DNA from: Glaesserella australis
GTDB taxonomy: Bacteria > Pseudomonadota > Gammaproteobacteria > Enterobacterales > Pasteurellaceae
DNA length: 64,000 nt
Assembly: GCF_003260095.1 (NCBI RefSeq)
Contig: NZ_PTPX01000002.1
Span: 52,049-116,048 of the forward strand
Direction of reading: 5' to 3'
Notes under the pieces: generated by a model
Database searches by the model: none
What the model was told of the DNA's origin: nothing
The model's input: only the letters and a program-made list of their open reading frames with translations
Shown: in pieces, positions 19,437 to 31,028 of the stretch
How positions within the stretch are numbered: position 1 is the first letter of the stretch
Layout: each line of letters starts with the position of its first letter
Translations under genes and position numbers: made by a program

Positions 19437-19586
19437 AATTTAGCATAAAAATAGGAAAAGAAGTGTATTAATATAGTGATATTTAAAAAATTATTATACC
19501 ACTTCGTCTCTTTATTGATTTTTCAGGCTATTGAGAATTGATTTTGAGAAAAATAATTTGTCATTATAGCCTAAAGAAAGTATTAT

Positions 19587-19610
19587 AGACGTCTAGATGG
19601 AAAAACTTCT
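19587..19610. promoter_or_regulatory. MetJ operator (three tandem met boxes) upstream of metK
   Basis: AGACGTCT at 19587 is an exact met box; it is followed head-to-tail by AGATGGAA (about 4/8) and AAACTTCT (6/8). MetJ-SAM binds tandem 8-bp boxes cooperatively. It lies about 100 bp before the metK start, consistent with repression of SAM synthesis when SAM is plentiful. Confidence 0.75.
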
Positions 19611-19709
19611 AAACCATATTTTTACAAGCGGCGGCTTTTTACAAAGTTTTTGCGAAATCTAACCGCTTATTACTACAAAAGAATTTATATAAATCAACAG
19701 GATACAACA

Positions 19710-20864
19710 ATGGCTATCAATTTATTTACTTCAGAATCTGTGTCAGAAGGGCACCCGGATAAAATCGCAGACCAAATTTCAGATGCGGTGTTAGATGAAA
19801 TTTTAAAACAAGATCCAAAAGCACGCGTAGCGTGTGAAACCTATGTGAAAACAGGTATGGCGTTAGTGGGCGGAGAAATCACCACTTCAGCTTGGGTTGA
19901 TATTGAAAACCTTACTCGCCAAGTGATTTGTGACATTGGCTATACTCACTCTGATATGGGCTTTGACGCACACTCTTGTGCGGTGTTAAATGCGATCGGT
20001 AAACAGTCGCCAGACATCAATCAAGGCGTGGATCGTGCTAACCCATTAGAGCAAGGGGCAGGCGACCAAGGCATTATGTTCGGCTATGCGACTAACGAAA
20101 CGGAAGTCTTGATGCCAGCACCGATCACTTACGCTCATCGTTTAATGGAACAGCAAGCGAAAGTGCGTAAATCAGGCAAATTAGATTGGTTACGCCCTGA
20201 TGCGAAAAGCCAATTAACCTTTATCTATGAAGATAACAAAATCAAAGGCATTGACGCAGTAGTGCTTTCAACCCAACACGCTGAACACGTGGATCAAAAA
20301 ACCGTGTTTGAAGGCGTGATGGAAGAGATCATCAAGCCAGTCTTACCAAGCGAATGGTTAAGCCAAAATACCAAATACTTCATCAACCCAACTGGTCGTT
20401 TCGTGATTGGCGGACCAATGGGTGACTGCGGTTTAACGGGTCGTAAAATTATTGTCGATACCTACGGCGGTGCAGCTCGTCACGGCGGCGGTGCATTCTC
20501 AGGTAAAGACCCGTCAAAAGTGGACCGTTCAGCGGCTTATGCAGCTCGTTATGTGGCAAAAAATATCGTGGCGGCAGGCTTGGCAGATCGTTGTGAAATC
20601 CAACTTTCTTATGCAATCGGTATCGCAGAGCCAACCTCTATTATGGTGGAAACCTTCGGCACAGGCAAAGTGAGCAACGAAGTCTTAGTGCGTTTAATTC
20701 GTGAATATTTCGACTTACGTCCATACGGTTTAATTAAAATGTTAGATTTAATCCGCCCAATCTACCGTGAAACTGCCGCTTACGGACACTTCGGTCGTGA
20801 GCATTTCCCTTGGGAAAAAACAGATAAAGCAGCACTATTACGTGACGCATCAGGGTTAAAATAA
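19710..20864 (+). CDS. metK: S-adenosylmethionine synthetase
   Basis: Makes SAM from methionine and ATP. The start at 19710 ([20 protein letters not shown]) follows AACAGGA; an upstream in-frame ATG at 19650 lacks family sequence. The 384-residue length is exactly typical. Signature [12 protein letters not shown] and the P-loop-like [19 protein letters not shown] are present, with [21 protein letters not shown] MetJ operator array lies upstream. Codon use is strongly biased, as expected for a highly expressed gene. Confidence 0.97.
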   Translation: MAINLFTSESVSEGHPDKIADQISDAVLDEILKQDPKARVACETYVKTGMALVGGEITTSAWVDIENLTRQVICDIGYTHSDMGFDAHSCAVLNAIGKQSPDINQGVDRANPLEQGAGDQGIMFGYATNETEVLMPAPITYAHRLMEQQAKVRKSGKLDWLRPDAKSQLTFIYEDNKIKGIDAVVLSTQHAEHVDQKTVFEGVMEEIIKPVLPSEWLSQNTKYFINPTGRFVIGGPMGDCGLTGRKIIVDTYGGAARHGGGAFSGKDPSKVDRSAAYAARYVAKNIVAAGLADRCEIQLSYAIGIAEPTSIMVETFGTGKVSNEVLVRLIREYFDLRPYGLIKMLDLIRPIYRETAAYGHFGREHFPWEKTDKAALLRDASGLK

Positions 20865-20877
20865 CCAAGATTATTGT

Positions 20878-20960
20878 ATCAGTTGCACAAAACTCAAAAA
20901 AGCTTGTAAGGGCTAGGTCAAACCAGTCCTTACACTGTATTTATGTAAGTGCTACATAAA
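20878..20960. repeat. dispersed repeat family C, copy 1 (minus orientation)
   Basis: Reverse complement reads ACAGTGTAAGG...CCCTTACAAGCTTTTTTGAGTTTTGTGCAACTG; the same architecture is at 58197-58262. A hairpin (GTAAGG/CCTTAC, 20906-20933) is followed by a well-conserved tail (20881-20905). A separate hairpin TTTATGTA-agtgc-TACATAAA lies at its other side (20940-20960). Confidence 0.6.
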
Positions 20961-20981
20961 ACCGAAAATAATTCTAAGTAG

Positions 20982-21012
20982 GCGATAAGATTAATTCTTA
21001 TCGCTTTGTTTA
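20982..21012 (+). terminator. terminator after metK
   Basis: GCGATAAGA-attaa type hairpin closing with TCTTATCGC and followed by TTTGTTT. Confidence 0.75.
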
Positions 21013-21021
21013 TATGAAAGA

Positions 21022-21056
21022 AAAAAGCGAGATATTATTCATATCTCGCTTTTTAT
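21022..21056 (-). terminator. terminator after gapA
   Basis: AAAAAGCGAGATAT-tattc-ATATCTCGCTTTTT, perfect 14-bp stem 14 bp past the gapA stop; symmetrical, so it can also stop metK read-through. Confidence 0.92.
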
Positions 21057-21069
21057 TATCTATTGAAAA

Positions 21070-22080
<1,011 letters not shown>

Positions 22081-22141
22081 CTACCTATATTTAAAGTTAA
22101 AAGAAAACTTGTTCCTTCCAATAAACTGGAAAGGCAAAGCC

Positions 22142-22172
22142 ATTATAGCACAATCTTGCCTATTTCTGACAA
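22142..22172 (-). promoter_or_regulatory. gapA promoter
   Basis: On the minus strand TTGTCA, 19-base spacer, then TGCTATAAT: a consensus -10 with the TG extension. The long spacer is tolerated by an extended -10. Confidence 0.6.
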
Positions 22173-22303
22173 CTGAAAGAACGATGCCAAATATAACAGA
22201 TAAATTTTGTGTGATCTATGTCAAATTTTTAAAAAATCATTCTAGTTAGATAAAAAAAGAGATAAAATATAATCCAAAAGGATTGGAATATTAAGGTATA
22301 TGT

Positions 22304-22699
22304 ATGATTAAAGATGTGAACGAGCTAACAGAAGAACAAATTGAAATTTGTTTAAATAGTGGGACGGAAAAACCTTTTACAGGAAAGTTCTTAAATGAAG
22401 ATAGAGTTGGGACTTATCGTTGTGTTCGTTGTCATAACGCATTATTTCGCTCTGATACAAAATTTGATGCAGGGTGTGGATGGCCTAGCTTTTATGAAAC
22501 GATTTCAGAAACATCATTGCGTTATTTAGATGATTATAGTCTAGGTCGCCACCGTATTGAAATTCGTTGTGGAAATTGTGATGCCCATATGGGACATGTA
22601 TTTAAAGACGGTCCACCACCAACAGGGCTTCGGTTCTGTTTAAACTCTATTGCCTTGAATTTTAAGTGGGATGAAACAGGCGAAGAGATTGATGGTTAG
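22304..22699 (+). CDS. msrB: peptide-methionine (R)-S-oxide reductase
   Basis: Repairs methionine-R-sulfoxide in proteins. The 131-residue stand-alone MsrB has the two zinc CXXC pairs (CVRCH and CGNCDAH), the GCGWPSFYE substrate strand, HMGHVF and the catalytic Cys112 in GLRFCLNSIAL. In many Pasteurellaceae MsrB is also found fused to MsrA; here it is a single domain, cytosolic with no signal peptide. Followed directly by a bidirectional terminator. Confidence 0.95.
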   Translation: MIKDVNELTEEQIEICLNSGTEKPFTGKFLNEDRVGTYRCVRCHNALFRSDTKFDAGCGWPSFYETISETSLRYLDDYSLGRHRIEIRCGNCDAHMGHVFKDGPPPTGLRFCLNSIALNFKWDETGEEIDG

Positions 22700-22700
22700 T

Positions 22701-22737
22701 AATATGCCCCTTATTAAAAAATAAGGGGCATATTTTT
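22701..22737. terminator. bidirectional terminator between msrB and the MalQ-domain gene
   Basis: AATATGCCCCTTATT and AATAAGGGGCATATT form a 15-bp stem around a few A residues, followed by TTTT. Confidence 0.9.
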
Positions 22738-23032
22738 AGGGTAAAATTTCTATCTGACAGTAATGAATTTTGTGTCTCTTAGAAAGAATAGGATCGCCAA
22801 CAATAATGATAAGACGATGCTTACCATTAGGAAGTTGTTTGAAATGGAGTGCATTTCGTTTTATTTTTCCATAGTCTTGTTGACCATTCTCGAGTTTTAG
22901 TTCCCAAACTATTTGTCGTTTTATCGTTGGATCAGCGAAAAAAAGCGGGATAAAGATAGATTGAGATTGAGTAAAGGTAAGACTCTCAGGGATCAGTTTA
23001 CGTCCTGTTGTCCGGTGTTGACATTTCTTCAT
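22736..23032 (-). CDS. small protein resembling the MalQ N-terminal beta-sandwich domain (possible malQ remnant)
   Basis: A 98-residue reading frame with a good RBS (GGAG, 10 nt before ATG). The stretch IPLFFADP...IVWELKLENGQ...LPNGKHRLIIIVGD aligns by eye with the beta-sandwich near residues 60-130 of E. coli 4-alpha-glucanotransferase (MPMVV...SWLLTTEEGT...LPEGYHTLTLTQDD). The extreme N-terminus and the whole GH77 catalytic domain of MalQ are absent. It is either a decayed fragment or a retained stand-alone domain. It has its own terminator on both sides. A partner maltodextrin phosphorylase lies at 6.3-8.8 kb but not adjacent. Homology is an eye alignment only. Confidence 0.5.
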   Translation of the reverse strand: MKKCQHRTTGRKLIPESLTFTQSQSIFIPLFFADPTIKRQIVWELKLENGQQDYGKIKRNALHFKQLPNGKHRLIIIVGDPILSKRHKIHYCQIEILP

Positions 23033-23051
23033 ATCTATTCTCCATGCAACA

Positions 23052-23110
23052 TCAAAATGAAAAATCGCATCTAAGCTGAATTGTCGGGCAAAGATGCGAT
23101 TTTCATTTTA
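23052..23110. terminator. bidirectional terminator after argG
   Basis: AAAATGAAAAATCGCATCT and AGATGCGATTTTCATTTT pair over about 17 bp with one bulge around a 19-base loop. It lies just past the argG stop on the minus strand. Confidence 0.85.
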
Positions 23111-23116
23111 AATGAA

Positions 23117-24475
<1,359 letters not shown>

Positions 24476-24607
24476 TTACAGAAATGTTCTCGCAATTTGT
24501 TATTGCGTTCAGGAAAACTATTCTATCTTAAAAATATTTTGTAATCTATGCTTTCGTATACTACATATGAAAAATAAGATTACATTTCTCCCACAATATT
24601 AAAATGA

Positions 24608-24640
24608 AAGCGGTAAGATTTTGGTTAAATCTTACCGCTT
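24608..24640. terminator. terminator after gpmA
   Basis: AAGCGGTAAGATTT-tggtt-AAATCTTACCGCTT, perfect 14-bp stem whose arms end in uptake-sequence-like AGCGGT/ACCGCTTGT. Lies 22 bp past the gpmA stop. Confidence 0.85.
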
Positions 24641-24661
24641 GTCATCATTATGATTTAGAAA

Positions 24662-25345
24662 TTACAGATAGAATTTTTCAACAAAGTTTAATTTATCATC
24701 CAGTTTCAACACTAACGGCTGACCTGTTGGGATTTCAAAATCCATGATTTCTTCATCAGAAATACCGATGATATGTTTTGCAAGCGCACGAAGTGAGTTA
24801 CCGTGAGCAGTAACAAGTACACGTTTACCTGATAATAACGCTGGAGCGATTTGATCTTCCCAGAAAGGTAAAACACGCTCTAAAGTGATTTTTAAGTTTT
24901 CTGCATTTGGCACAACATCTTTTGGAAGATGTGCATAACGACGGTCGTTATGTGCAGAATTTGGATCTTGCGGATCTAAATCTGGTGGAGAAATGTCATA
25001 AGAACGACGCCAGATGTGAACTTGTTCATCACCATACTGTTCAGCCGTTGCTTTTTTATCTAAGCCTTGTAACGCACCGTAGTGACGTTCGTTTAAACGC
25101 CAGTTTTTCACTTGTGGAATCCATAATTGGTTAGATTCTTCTAACACGATGTTACAGGTTTTGATTGCACGAGTTAATACAGAGGTAAATGCGATATCAA
25201 ATTCATAGCCTGCATCTAATAATTTCTTACCAGCTGCTTTCGCTTCTTCGATACCACGTTCTGTTAAGTTAACATCACGCCAACCTGTAAATAAGTTTTT
25301 AGCATTCCACTCACTGAAACCGTGACGGATAAATACTAATTCCAT
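24662..25345 (-). CDS. gpmA: 2,3-bisphosphoglycerate-dependent phosphoglycerate mutase
   Basis: Interconverts 3- and 2-phosphoglycerate in glycolysis. The 227-residue length is the short Pasteurellaceae-type dPGM. Catalytic phospho-histidine lies in [18 protein letters not shown], the acid is in [14 protein letters not shown], and the second histidine in [15 protein letters not shown]. Single gene with its own terminator. Confidence 0.95.
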   Translation of the reverse strand: MELVFIRHGFSEWNAKNLFTGWRDVNLTERGIEEAKAAGKKLLDAGYEFDIAFTSVLTRAIKTCNIVLEESNQLWIPQVKNWRLNERHYGALQGLDKKATAEQYGDEQVHIWRRSYDISPPDLDPQDPNSAHNDRRYAHLPKDVVPNAENLKITLERVLPFWEDQIAPALLSGKRVLVTAHGNSLRALAKHIIGISDEEIMDFEIPTGQPLVLKLDDKLNFVEKFYL

Positions 25346-25459
25346 AAGTTCTCCTATTGATTTGAGTTGATTTGAAAACCTTTCTTTTATAGCAAAAAAT
25401 CACTGATTTTTAAAGTAAAATACAAGAGAGTTTCTTGAAAAGCTGATCTGTAACAAAAT

Positions 25460-25894
25460 TTATAGCTCATCAAAATAACTTTGCCCCCATGTTTTTTCAG
25501 CCAGTTGCAATAAATTTGCAAAATCTTGATAAGAAGGTACCGCTTGATCGGCAATGTTATGTCTTTCGCTAATGAGTTTTTGGCGCAGTTCTTCATACCA
25601 TTGTAATAAACTTAACGGCAAGGGCGATTTTGCTCTACGTCCTAGCCAAAACAGTCCTTGAAAAGGAATGCTTAAGGCAAAAAGTGCAGTAATAAGGGCA
25701 TTGGCGAAGATGGATTGTTCAGGATCATAAAAGAAATATTGCCAAACTAATGCAAAGCACGCAAAAGCAGGCATAAAACGAGAAGCAAATTTTACTAAGC
25801 GAATTAAACGGTAATCAGGCATAAATAAGCCTAACTTCTTTTGATTTGGAAACGTATTGAGATAACGTTGTCCTGCTTGTAATGTGTTATACAT
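25460..25894 (-). CDS. yfbV: UPF0208 membrane protein YfbV
   Basis: A 144-residue inner-membrane protein with two hydrophobic helices (about 37-55 and 65-90) and a polar C-terminus. It matches the YfbV family: GQRYLNTFPNQKKL, RFMPAFACFALVWQY, LFALSIPFQGLFWLGRRAKSPLP and LLQWYEELRQKL. YfbV has been linked to chromosome macrodomain organisation in E. coli, without a settled mechanism. The ATG ending at 25894 is preferred because TAGGG lies about 7 bases before it; an earlier ATG at 25921 would add nine residues. Confidence 0.85.
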   Translation of the reverse strand: MYNTLQAGQRYLNTFPNQKKLGLFMPDYRLIRLVKFASRFMPAFACFALVWQYFFYDPEQSIFANALITALFALSIPFQGLFWLGRRAKSPLPLSLLQWYEELRQKLISERHNIADQAVPSYQDFANLLQLAEKTWGQSYFDEL

Positions 25895-26021
25895 AATTTG
25901 CCCTATCATCAGTCGATTCAATATAATATTCTACTTAACTCCATAAAATCTACAATAGCGAAGTGATACAACAGTTGTTATACTTTGCAACATTTTCATG
26001 ACATTCATTTAAGGATTTACC

Positions 26022-26747
26022 ATGCCAATTAAATTTTCTAATTTATTGCAAGATAGTTGGAATTTTATGCGTAACCAAGCCAATTTTACGGTAACGGGCG
26101 TTGCATTGCTCGTGTTGTTACAGCTTGGAACTTTTTATCTTGTTCCAAGACCTGTTGTCTCTCTATCAAATCAAGATATTGTCGCACTGTTAGCACTACA
26201 AATGGCTCCGACGATTGTTTCAGCGTTAGTCAGTGTGTTTATCAATATTCTGCTTATTTTGAACATTAAATCGATCAATAACGGCAACTATCAACACTTT
26301 GCGCAAAATGTAGGAGAGACTTTCAAAGTCTTTCTTCCAATTGTCGGCTTAACCATTTTTATGGTGTTACCGATGTCAATTGGTATCTCTTTTGGGGGAA
26401 CAGTGGGGCAATCTGGTAGTTTAGCGATTATGATTTTACCGTTAATGGCAACAGGTATTTATGTTTTCGTGAAACTTTGCTTAGTGGTTTATGCTTACTT
26501 ACTAGAAGAGCCAAGAAAATCCTTTATGGAAACCTTAAAATTCACTTGGGGTTTAAGTCGTGGCAGAATGGTTCCACTCTTTTTATTCTGTGTGTTAAGT
26601 TATATGTTCCCAAGTTTATTAGGTAGCGTAATTAGCAATATGAGCGGTGAATTAGGCGTGATCGTTTCACAAGTAGTAGGTGCTTTTATTAGCTTGTTTG
26701 TCATTATCTTTAGCTTCCGTTTTTATCAAGTGTATCGCCAAGCATAA
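26022..26747 (+). CDS. yciC: YciC-family (UPF0259) membrane protein
   Basis: A 241-residue integral membrane protein with about six hydrophobic helices, starting MPIKFSNLLQDSWNFMRNQ as in the UPF0259/YciC family, with the conserved LEEPRKSFMETLKFTWGLSRGRM loop. Function unknown. First gene of the yciC-yciB-yciA-yciI operon, an order conserved in part among gammaproteobacteria; RBS AAGGA precedes the ATG. Confidence 0.85.
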   Translation: MPIKFSNLLQDSWNFMRNQANFTVTGVALLVLLQLGTFYLVPRPVVSLSNQDIVALLALQMAPTIVSALVSVFINILLILNIKSINNGNYQHFAQNVGETFKVFLPIVGLTIFMVLPMSIGISFGGTVGQSGSLAIMILPLMATGIYVFVKLCLVVYAYLLEEPRKSFMETLKFTWGLSRGRMVPLFLFCVLSYMFPSLLGSVISNMSGELGVIVSQVVGAFISLFVIIFSFRFYQVYRQA

Positions 26748-26756
26748 GGAATATAA

Positions 26757-27323
26757 ATGAAACAGTTACTAGAATTTATTCCGCTGATTCTCTTTTTTAT
26801 CGTCTATAAAACCTATGGCGTACAAGAAGCGGCGCTTGTCTTGGTTGTCGCAACCGTTATCCAGTTAGTTGTTTTAAAAGTACTTTATAAAAAGATTGAA
26901 AAGAACCAATGGATTATGGGCGTAGCAGTTGTGTTCTTTGGTTTGCTCACAGCCTATTTTAATGATTTAGCTTTCTTAAAATGGAAAGTGACGATTGTGA
27001 ATGCTATTTTTGCTGCAGCACTATTAATTAGCCAATATGCTTTCAAAAAGCCACTGATTCAGATGTTACTGGGCAAAGAATTAAAGTTAGCACAACCTGT
27101 TTGGGAAAAATTAAATCTCGGTTGGGCAGGCTTTTTTATTCTTTGTATGATCATCAATATCATCATCAGCGAATTTTTCTCTGATGATGCCTGGGCAAAC
27201 TTTAAGGTCTTTGGCTTAACAGGTTTAAGCCTTGCTGCTGTTGTCGCAACAGGGATTTATCTCTATCCACATTTAAAACAATTAGAACAAAACGAGGAAA
27301 AATATGGAAACGAATCAAAATAA
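26757..27323 (+). CDS. yciB: inner-membrane septation protein YciB (IspZ family)
   Basis: A 188-residue protein with five hydrophobic helices. The N-terminal [49 protein letters not shown] segment and [18 protein letters not shown] are diagnostic of YciB/IspZ. The family is implicated in septation and envelope integrity; loss in Shigella causes filamentation. It follows yciC by 9 bp and overlaps yciA by 20 bp. Confidence 0.92.
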   Translation: MKQLLEFIPLILFFIVYKTYGVQEAALVLVVATVIQLVVLKVLYKKIEKNQWIMGVAVVFFGLLTAYFNDLAFLKWKVTIVNAIFAAALLISQYAFKKPLIQMLLGKELKLAQPVWEKLNLGWAGFFILCMIINIIISEFFSDDAWANFKVFGLTGLSLAAVVATGIYLYPHLKQLEQNEEKYGNESK

Positions 27324-27753
27324 ACGAGAGCCAGAAGGATCACTGATTTTACGTACCCTTGCTATGCCATCAGACACTAACGCCAATGGCGATATTTTCG
27401 GCGGTTGGATTATGTCACAAATGGACATGGGAGGTGCAATTCTAGCCAAAGAGTTAGTCAAAGGCAGAGTAGTAACCGTCTCAGTAGATAAAATGTCTTT
27501 TTTATTGCCTGTTTCTGTAGGCGATGTCGTTTGTTGTTATGGTAAATGTACCAAAGTTGGTAGGACATCATTACAAATTAAAGTCGAAGTGTGGATTAAA
27601 AAAGTCTATGAGGGTATGCGTGATCGCCACTGTGTGACCGAAGCGGAATTTACTTTCGTTGCGGTAGATAACAATGGTAGACCACGAGTCATTCCACGGG
27701 ATGATAATCCAGAACTCGATCAAGCACTAGCGTTACTTCAAACTCAATCCTAG
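27304..27753 (+). CDS. yciA: acyl-CoA thioesterase YciA
   Basis: A 149-residue hotdog-fold thioesterase. The family signature [29 protein letters not shown] includes the catalytic Asp of the [10 protein letters not shown] turn, followed by [19 protein letters not shown]. influenzae YciA hydrolyses a broad range of acyl-CoAs and is inhibited by CoA. Its start lies inside the end of yciB, so translation is coupled. Confidence 0.93.
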   Translation: METNQNKREPEGSLILRTLAMPSDTNANGDIFGGWIMSQMDMGGAILAKELVKGRVVTVSVDKMSFLLPVSVGDVVCCYGKCTKVGRTSLQIKVEVWIKKVYEGMRDRHCVTEAEFTFVAVDNNGRPRVIPRDDNPELDQALALLQTQS

Positions 27754-27761
27754 GAGAAATT

Positions 27762-28058
27762 ATGTACTACGTTATTTTCGCTCAAGATATCCCAAATACC
27801 CTTGAAAAACGTTTAGCGGTGCGTGAAAAACACCTTGAACGTTTAAAACAACTTCAAGCGGAAGATCGTCTTTTAACCGCAGGTCCAAACCCTGCGATTG
27901 ATGATGAAAACCCGGGCGAAGCTGGTTTTACAGGCTCAACGGTAATTGCGAAATTCGATTCTTTAGAAGCCGCAAAACAGTGGGCAAGCCAAGATCCTTA
28001 TGTTGAAGCAGGGGTTTATGGCGATGTGATTATCAAGCCGTTTAAGAAAGTGTTTTAA
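27762..28058 (+). CDS. yciI: YciI family protein
   Basis: A 98-residue ferredoxin-like-fold protein with the family's [17 protein letters not shown] start, the [11 protein letters not shown] histidine region and a [25 protein letters not shown] core. The family is related to dechlorinases but its cellular reaction is unknown. Last gene of the yci operon, 8 bp after yciA; its transcription probably ends in the hairpin at 28098-28116. Confidence 0.92.
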   Translation: MYYVIFAQDIPNTLEKRLAVREKHLERLKQLQAEDRLLTAGPNPAIDDENPGEAGFTGSTVIAKFDSLEAAKQWASQDPYVEAGVYGDVIIKPFKKVF

Positions 28059-28066
28059 GTGGTTAT

Positions 28067-28116
28067 ACCGTGGGTTACGCTCACGGTTAAGCATAGTAGC
28101 ATCCCTTTGGGATGCT
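28067..28116. repeat. two-hairpin repeat family A, copy A1 (divergent stems; doubles as terminator)
   Basis: ACCGTG-ggttacgct-CACGGT, linker TTAAGCATAGT, then AGCATCCC-ttt-GGGATGCT followed by TTTCTTT. The layout and linker match copy A4 (50640-50693), but both stem sequences differ completely. It follows yciI and so may end the yci operon. An in-frame ATG of glnE at 28112 lies in the last arm. Confidence 0.65.
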
Positions 28117-28147
28117 TTTCTTTACACAACTCCAAATAACTTATCCT

Positions 28148-31000
28148 ATGTTAAAACATCTTTTCGCCCAATCCCAAACTAAACTCAATGAGTTGCTTTC
28201 TCTCCATGCTATCCCTTTGCAAAATTCTGCGCAGATCCAACCGCTTGTCACGGCAATGGCGATGTCTGAATTTGTGGTTCAGCAGTTACAAAAACAGCCT
28301 GAATTGTTAAAGGCGTGGTTGGAAAAAAGCCCGACGATAGACGACTGCGATTACTATGCCGAGCGGATACAAGCGGTCATTTCCGAGATAAAAAATGAAG
28401 ATGAACTACATCGTGAATTACGCCGTTTTCGCCATCGTGAAATGGTAATGTTGAGTTTTGTGCAATCAAACCGTTTAGGCACGACGCAACAGGTATTTGA
28501 GCGCTTGTCCGATCTGGCGGAATCTTTGATTTTAGGGGCAAGAGATTGGCTGTTTGACAAACTGTGTGAAGAGTATGGCACGCCAATGAATGAATTGGGA
28601 GAAAAGCAAGAGTTACTCATTTTAGGTATGGGTAAATTGGGTGGGCGAGAGCTGAATTTTTCTTCAGATATTGACCTGATTTTTACCTATCCTGATATTG
28701 GCGAAACCGTTGGCGGTAGAAAGCCGTTAGAAAATAGCAAATTTTTTACTCGCTTAGGGCAACGCTTAATTCGGGCTTTAGATGAAATTACCTTAGATGG
28801 CTTTGTGTATCGTACCGATATGCGCCTTCGTCCTTTTGGTGATAGCGGAGCCTTGGTTTTGAGCTTTGCAGCAATGGAAGACTATTACCAAGAACAAGGG
28901 CGAGATTGGGAGCGTTATGCGATGATCAAAGCGAAAATTTTAGGTGAAGATCTCAATAACATTAACCATAAATATCTCAAACAGCTTTTACGTCCTTTTG
29001 TTTATCGTCGTTATTTAGATTTTAGTGCGATTCAATCGTTGCGTGAAATGAAGTCTAAAATCAGCCGAGAAGTGATTCGCCGTGGCTTGACCGACAATAT
29101 TAAACTCGGCGCAGGCGGGATTCGAGAAGTGGAATTTATCGTTCAAACCTTTCAAATGATGCGAGGCGGGCGAGATAAAATTCTGCAACAACGTAGTCTA
29201 TTAGCTGTCTTGCCACAACTGGCGCAACTGAATTTATTAAGTGAAGCACAGGTCGCTCAACTTAAGGAAGCCTATCTTTTTTTACGCCATACCGAAAATG
29301 TGTTACAAGCAATTAACGATCAGCAGACACAAACTTTGCCAACAGATGAAGATGATCGCTTACGCCTTGCCTTTGCCAATCAGCAAGCTGACTGGGAAGC
29401 GTTTTTAGCAACATTAGCTTTTCACCAACAAAATATCAGATCGGTATTTAATGAATTAATCGGCGAAGAAGATTCGCCAGATGAAAATGAAGATGAAACA
29501 CTCTCTGCATGGAAAGATTTGATGCAACCACAAATCACCTTGGCTGATTTAGAGAGTGTATTGAAAGATTATGCCGTGCGAGTAGAAGATCATGCGGACA
29601 TTCACCAAGTTCTAAATAACTATTTTGAAGATTGGGGAAAACGTTCGATTGGTCTACGCGGGCGAGAAGTGCTACGTAAACTAATGCCGAAGGTACTTGA
29701 TGGGATTTTCCGTCAGACAGACTATTTAGTCTTATTACCACGTCTGCTTAATATTATTGATAAGATCACCACAAGAACCACTTACCTTGAATTGCTGTAT
29801 GAGAAAGAGCAAATTTTGCCACAGTTATTCACCTTATGCGCTCAGTCGATTATGGTGGCAGAACAGATTGCTCGCCATCCAATGTTGCTTGATGAATTGA
29901 TTGCCCAGCAAAGTTTAAGCACAGTGATTGCCCTTGAAGATTATCCAAGAGCCTTACAAGAATATTTGTTACGCATTCCTGAAGAAGATGAAGAGACGTT
30001 AATTGATGCTTTACGACAATTTAAGCAGAGTCAGTTGCTACGCATTGCATCGGCAGATATTTTGGGTGTATTGCCCGTGATGAAAATTAGCGATCATCTA
30101 ACTTATTTAGCGGAAGCGATCATTGGTGCGGTAGTGAATATCGCTTGGCGACAAGTGTCCCAACGTTTTGGCACACCTGAACATTTAACCGATGGCGAAA
30201 AAGATTTCGTGGTCATTGGTTATGGCAAATTAGGCGGGATCGAATTGGGCTATAATTCAGATTTAGATTTGGTCTTTTTGCATAATGCGCCTGAGCAGAG
30301 CGAAACCGTTGGCGGTAAAAAATCCATTTCAAGCCATCAGTTTTATCTCAAGCTGGCACAAAAAATTAACGGTATTTTTAACCTAAACACCAGCGCAGGC
30401 GTACTTTATGAAGTCGATATGCGCTTACGTCCGTCGGGCGAAGCGGGGTTATTGGTCAGTACCTTTAATGCTTATGATGACTACCAAAAAAATGAAGCAT
30501 GGACTTGGGAGTCGCAAGCGTTGGTGCGAACTCGAGCAGTGTATGGCACATTGCCACTACGAGAAAAGTTTGAAAAAATTCGCCGAGAGACTTTAAGCCA
30601 AGCCCGTACAAGCGGTCAGTTGCGAGAAGAAATTTGCAATATGCGTGAAAAAATGTATCAGCATTTAAGTAAAAATTCAGCGAATCAATTTCATCTCAAA
30701 ACAGATAAGGGTGGCATTACCGATATTGAATTTATTGCGCAATATTTGGTCTTAAATTACGCTCATGACTATCCACAAATGGCGGTTTGGTCAGATAATG
30801 TACGCATTTTTGAGAGTGCCATTGAGTGTGGTATTCTTAGTCAAACGCAAGGTGAACAGCTCAAAACGTGCTACACCACATTACGCAATCAGATTCACCA
30901 TTTGAATTTATTAAACAAAGAGAGTGTTGTCGATGGCAGTTTGTTTACCCAAGAGCGAGCTTTTGTGAACCAAATGTGGACAATGCTGTTTAATCAATAA
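28148..31000 (+). CDS. glnE: bifunctional glutamine synthetase adenylyltransferase/adenylyl-removing enzyme
   Basis: Adds and removes AMP on glutamine synthetase according to PII signals. The start at 28148 (MLKHLFAQSQTKL) is chosen because an upstream ATG at 28112 lies in the preceding terminator hairpin; neither has a strong RBS. The 950-residue product carries both nucleotidyltransferase domains: GMGKLGGRELNFSSDIDLIF from about residue 160 and GYGKLGGIELGYNSDLDLVF from about 690, each with the DXD metal pair. Intervening and C-terminal helical GlnE/PII-UR domains are intact. Confidence 0.94.
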   Translation: MLKHLFAQSQTKLNELLSLHAIPLQNSAQIQPLVTAMAMSEFVVQQLQKQPELLKAWLEKSPTIDDCDYYAERIQAVISEIKNEDELHRELRRFRHREMVMLSFVQSNRLGTTQQVFERLSDLAESLILGARDWLFDKLCEEYGTPMNELGEKQELLILGMGKLGGRELNFSSDIDLIFTYPDIGETVGGRKPLENSKFFTRLGQRLIRALDEITLDGFVYRTDMRLRPFGDSGALVLSFAAMEDYYQEQGRDWERYAMIKAKILGEDLNNINHKYLKQLLRPFVYRRYLDFSAIQSLREMKSKISREVIRRGLTDNIKLGAGGIREVEFIVQTFQMMRGGRDKILQQRSLLAVLPQLAQLNLLSEAQVAQLKEAYLFLRHTENVLQAINDQQTQTLPTDEDDRLRLAFANQQADWEAFLATLAFHQQNIRSVFNELIGEEDSPDENEDETLSAWKDLMQPQITLADLESVLKDYAVRVEDHADIHQVLNNYFEDWGKRSIGLRGREVLRKLMPKVLDGIFRQTDYLVLLPRLLNIIDKITTRTTYLELLYEKEQILPQLFTLCAQSIMVAEQIARHPMLLDELIAQQSLSTVIALEDYPRALQEYLLRIPEEDEETLIDALRQFKQSQLLRIASADILGVLPVMKISDHLTYLAEAIIGAVVNIAWRQVSQRFGTPEHLTDGEKDFVVIGYGKLGGIELGYNSDLDLVFLHNAPEQSETVGGKKSISSHQFYLKLAQKINGIFNLNTSAGVLYEVDMRLRPSGEAGLLVSTFNAYDDYQKNEAWTWESQALVRTRAVYGTLPLREKFEKIRRETLSQARTSGQLREEICNMREKMYQHLSKNSANQFHLKTDKGGITDIEFIAQYLVLNYAHDYPQMAVWSDNVRIFESAIECGILSQTQGEQLKTCYTTLRNQIHHLNLLNKESVVDGSLFTQERAFVNQMWTMLFNQ

Positions 31001-31028
31001 GTTATTCCTTGATGGAAAAGGACATTTT

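Noticed and set aside
28112..28147. Upstream ATG for glnE
   Set aside because: It falls in the last arm of the hairpin that ends the preceding operon and adds residues without family similarity.
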